64,000 nucleotides of DNA from CAVYXK01 sp963708245 (lineage in GTDB: Bacteria > Pseudomonadota > Alphaproteobacteria > Acetobacterales > Acetobacteraceae), in contig OY970201.1 of the NCBI GenBank assembly GCA_963708245.1, positions 4,836,001 through 4,900,000 on the forward strand. The letters are read 5' to 3'. Made by a program: the position numbers and the translations under genes. This document shows, in pieces, positions 63,784 through 64,000 of this stretch; within the stretch, counting starts at the first letter, position 1, and each line of letters begins with the position of its first letter. The notes under the pieces were generated by a model, which saw only the letters and a program-made list of their open reading frames with translations, had not been told where the DNA came from and ran no database searches.

Positions 63784-64000
63784 TCAGGCCCATCCCACGC
63801 AGTAGGGTTCCGGGCGCAGGTCTTCGGGCAGGCCCATGCGATCGGGGGGCGGAAAGCGGGTCTTGAAGGTGAAGGCGTGCGGCGTCGGCCCATCGCGGTC
63901 GAGGCAAGCGAGCCGCGCGAGCCCCTCGGCGACCGTGGGACGCGTGCCCGCAGGCACCCACCAGAGCACCATGTAGGCGCCCGCGGGCCGCGCGAACCAC
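63784..64000 (-). CDS. DUF3291 domain protein (5' end outside window)
   Basis: Seventy-two codons of the C-terminal part, running off the window edge: WFARPAGAYMVLWWVPAGTR, PTVAEGLARLACLDRDGPTP, AFTFKTRFPPPDRMGLPEDL to a TAG/TGA at 63784. WF.RP.G....LWWVPAGxRPTxxEA and the TPxAFTFxxxFPPP ending are the DUF3291 pattern (dimeric alpha/beta barrel fold, function unknown). Convergent with the livHMGF operon, with about 40 bases between. Confidence 0.75.
   Translation of the reverse strand, partial: WFARPAGAYMVLWWVPAGTRPTVAEGLARLACLDRDGPTPHAFTFKTRFPPPDRMGLPEDLRPEPYCVGWA

Overview
This is a 64 kb window of high-GC, densely coded DNA, most consistent with an alphaproteobacterium of the Acetobacteraceae/Rhodospirillales type. 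That placement is an inference from gene content (acnA followed by ccmA-ccmB, a CheB-CheR/HWE-kinase hybrid, TypA with an AESAAA tail, a CoxS-CoxG fusion), not from a marker tree. Core genes are intact: acnA, typA, polA, ccmAB, tRNA-Arg(CCG), tRNA-Asn(GTT) and a branched-chain-amino-acid-type ABC operon. The accessory stretches between them are unusually full of broken genes, insertion sequences and gene fragments.

Layout. 1-1.6 kb: PLP-dependent Orn/Lys/Arg decarboxylase (3' end outside the window). 2-4.5 kb: two-gene ribose/xylose-type sugar ABC transporter without a binding protein. 4.7-5.6 kb: intact ParD, then a ParE/Uma2 chimeric relic and a transposase tail. 5.7-10.6 kb: one large regulator gene (winged helix, class III cyclase, AAA ATPase, TPR-like repeats) split by an IS5-family element with a CTAG duplication and further broken by frameshifts. 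10.8-17.4 kb: cell-surface locus with two small secreted proteins, a BAHT-type autotransporter heptosyltransferase, a strand-loop-strand repeat adhesin (frameshifted in three places) and a sulfotransferase. 17.6-24.4 kb: molybdenum hydroxylase (CoxS-CoxG fusion, CoxM, CoxL) plus a Rieske dioxygenase alpha/beta pair and a divergent ABM-fold monooxygenase, which looks like a catabolic or detoxification cluster for a (hetero)aromatic compound.

24.4-30.8 kb: nested insertions. A GGDEF-EAL gene is interrupted by a low-GC ~1.35 kb segment carrying two orphan convergent genes; next to it a DUF4239 gene is interrupted cleanly by an IS66 element with an 8-bp duplication. 30.9-36 kb: an S10-family peptidase whose catalytic serine is read as leucine, then a prokaryotic ionotropic-glutamate-receptor-like channel bracketed by a decayed copy of the typA 3' end and by real typA. 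36.4-41.7 kb: glycosyltransferase, polA with no canonical start codon and overlapping a zinc-finger gene, a lipoprotein lipase and tRNA-Arg. 41.7-43.6 kb: a run of gene relics (larA-like, outer-membrane protein, Gfo/Idh/MocA). 43.6-47.8 kb: CheB-CheR-PAS-HWE kinase with a single-domain response regulator.

48-57.6 kb: hypothetical gene, Uma2 protein, the acnA-yqhA-LLM flavin oxidoreductase operon, ccmAB, and an exosortase-associated O-ligase-like polytopic protein. 57.8-58.8 kb: sodium:solute symporter and VapC relics beside tRNA-Asn. 59-63.7 kb: substrate-binding protein-livHMGF operon. The window ends in a DUF3291 gene.

The items most worth follow-up are the adhesin/heptosyltransferase/sulfotransferase locus, the glutamate-receptor-like channel with a non-potassium pore loop, the low-GC cassette inside the c-di-GMP gene, the polA start, and families of dispersed palindromic repeats. 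Because many accessory genes carry single-base frameshifts while core genes do not, most frameshifts look like real decay, but read-level confirmation would be needed to exclude sequencing error.
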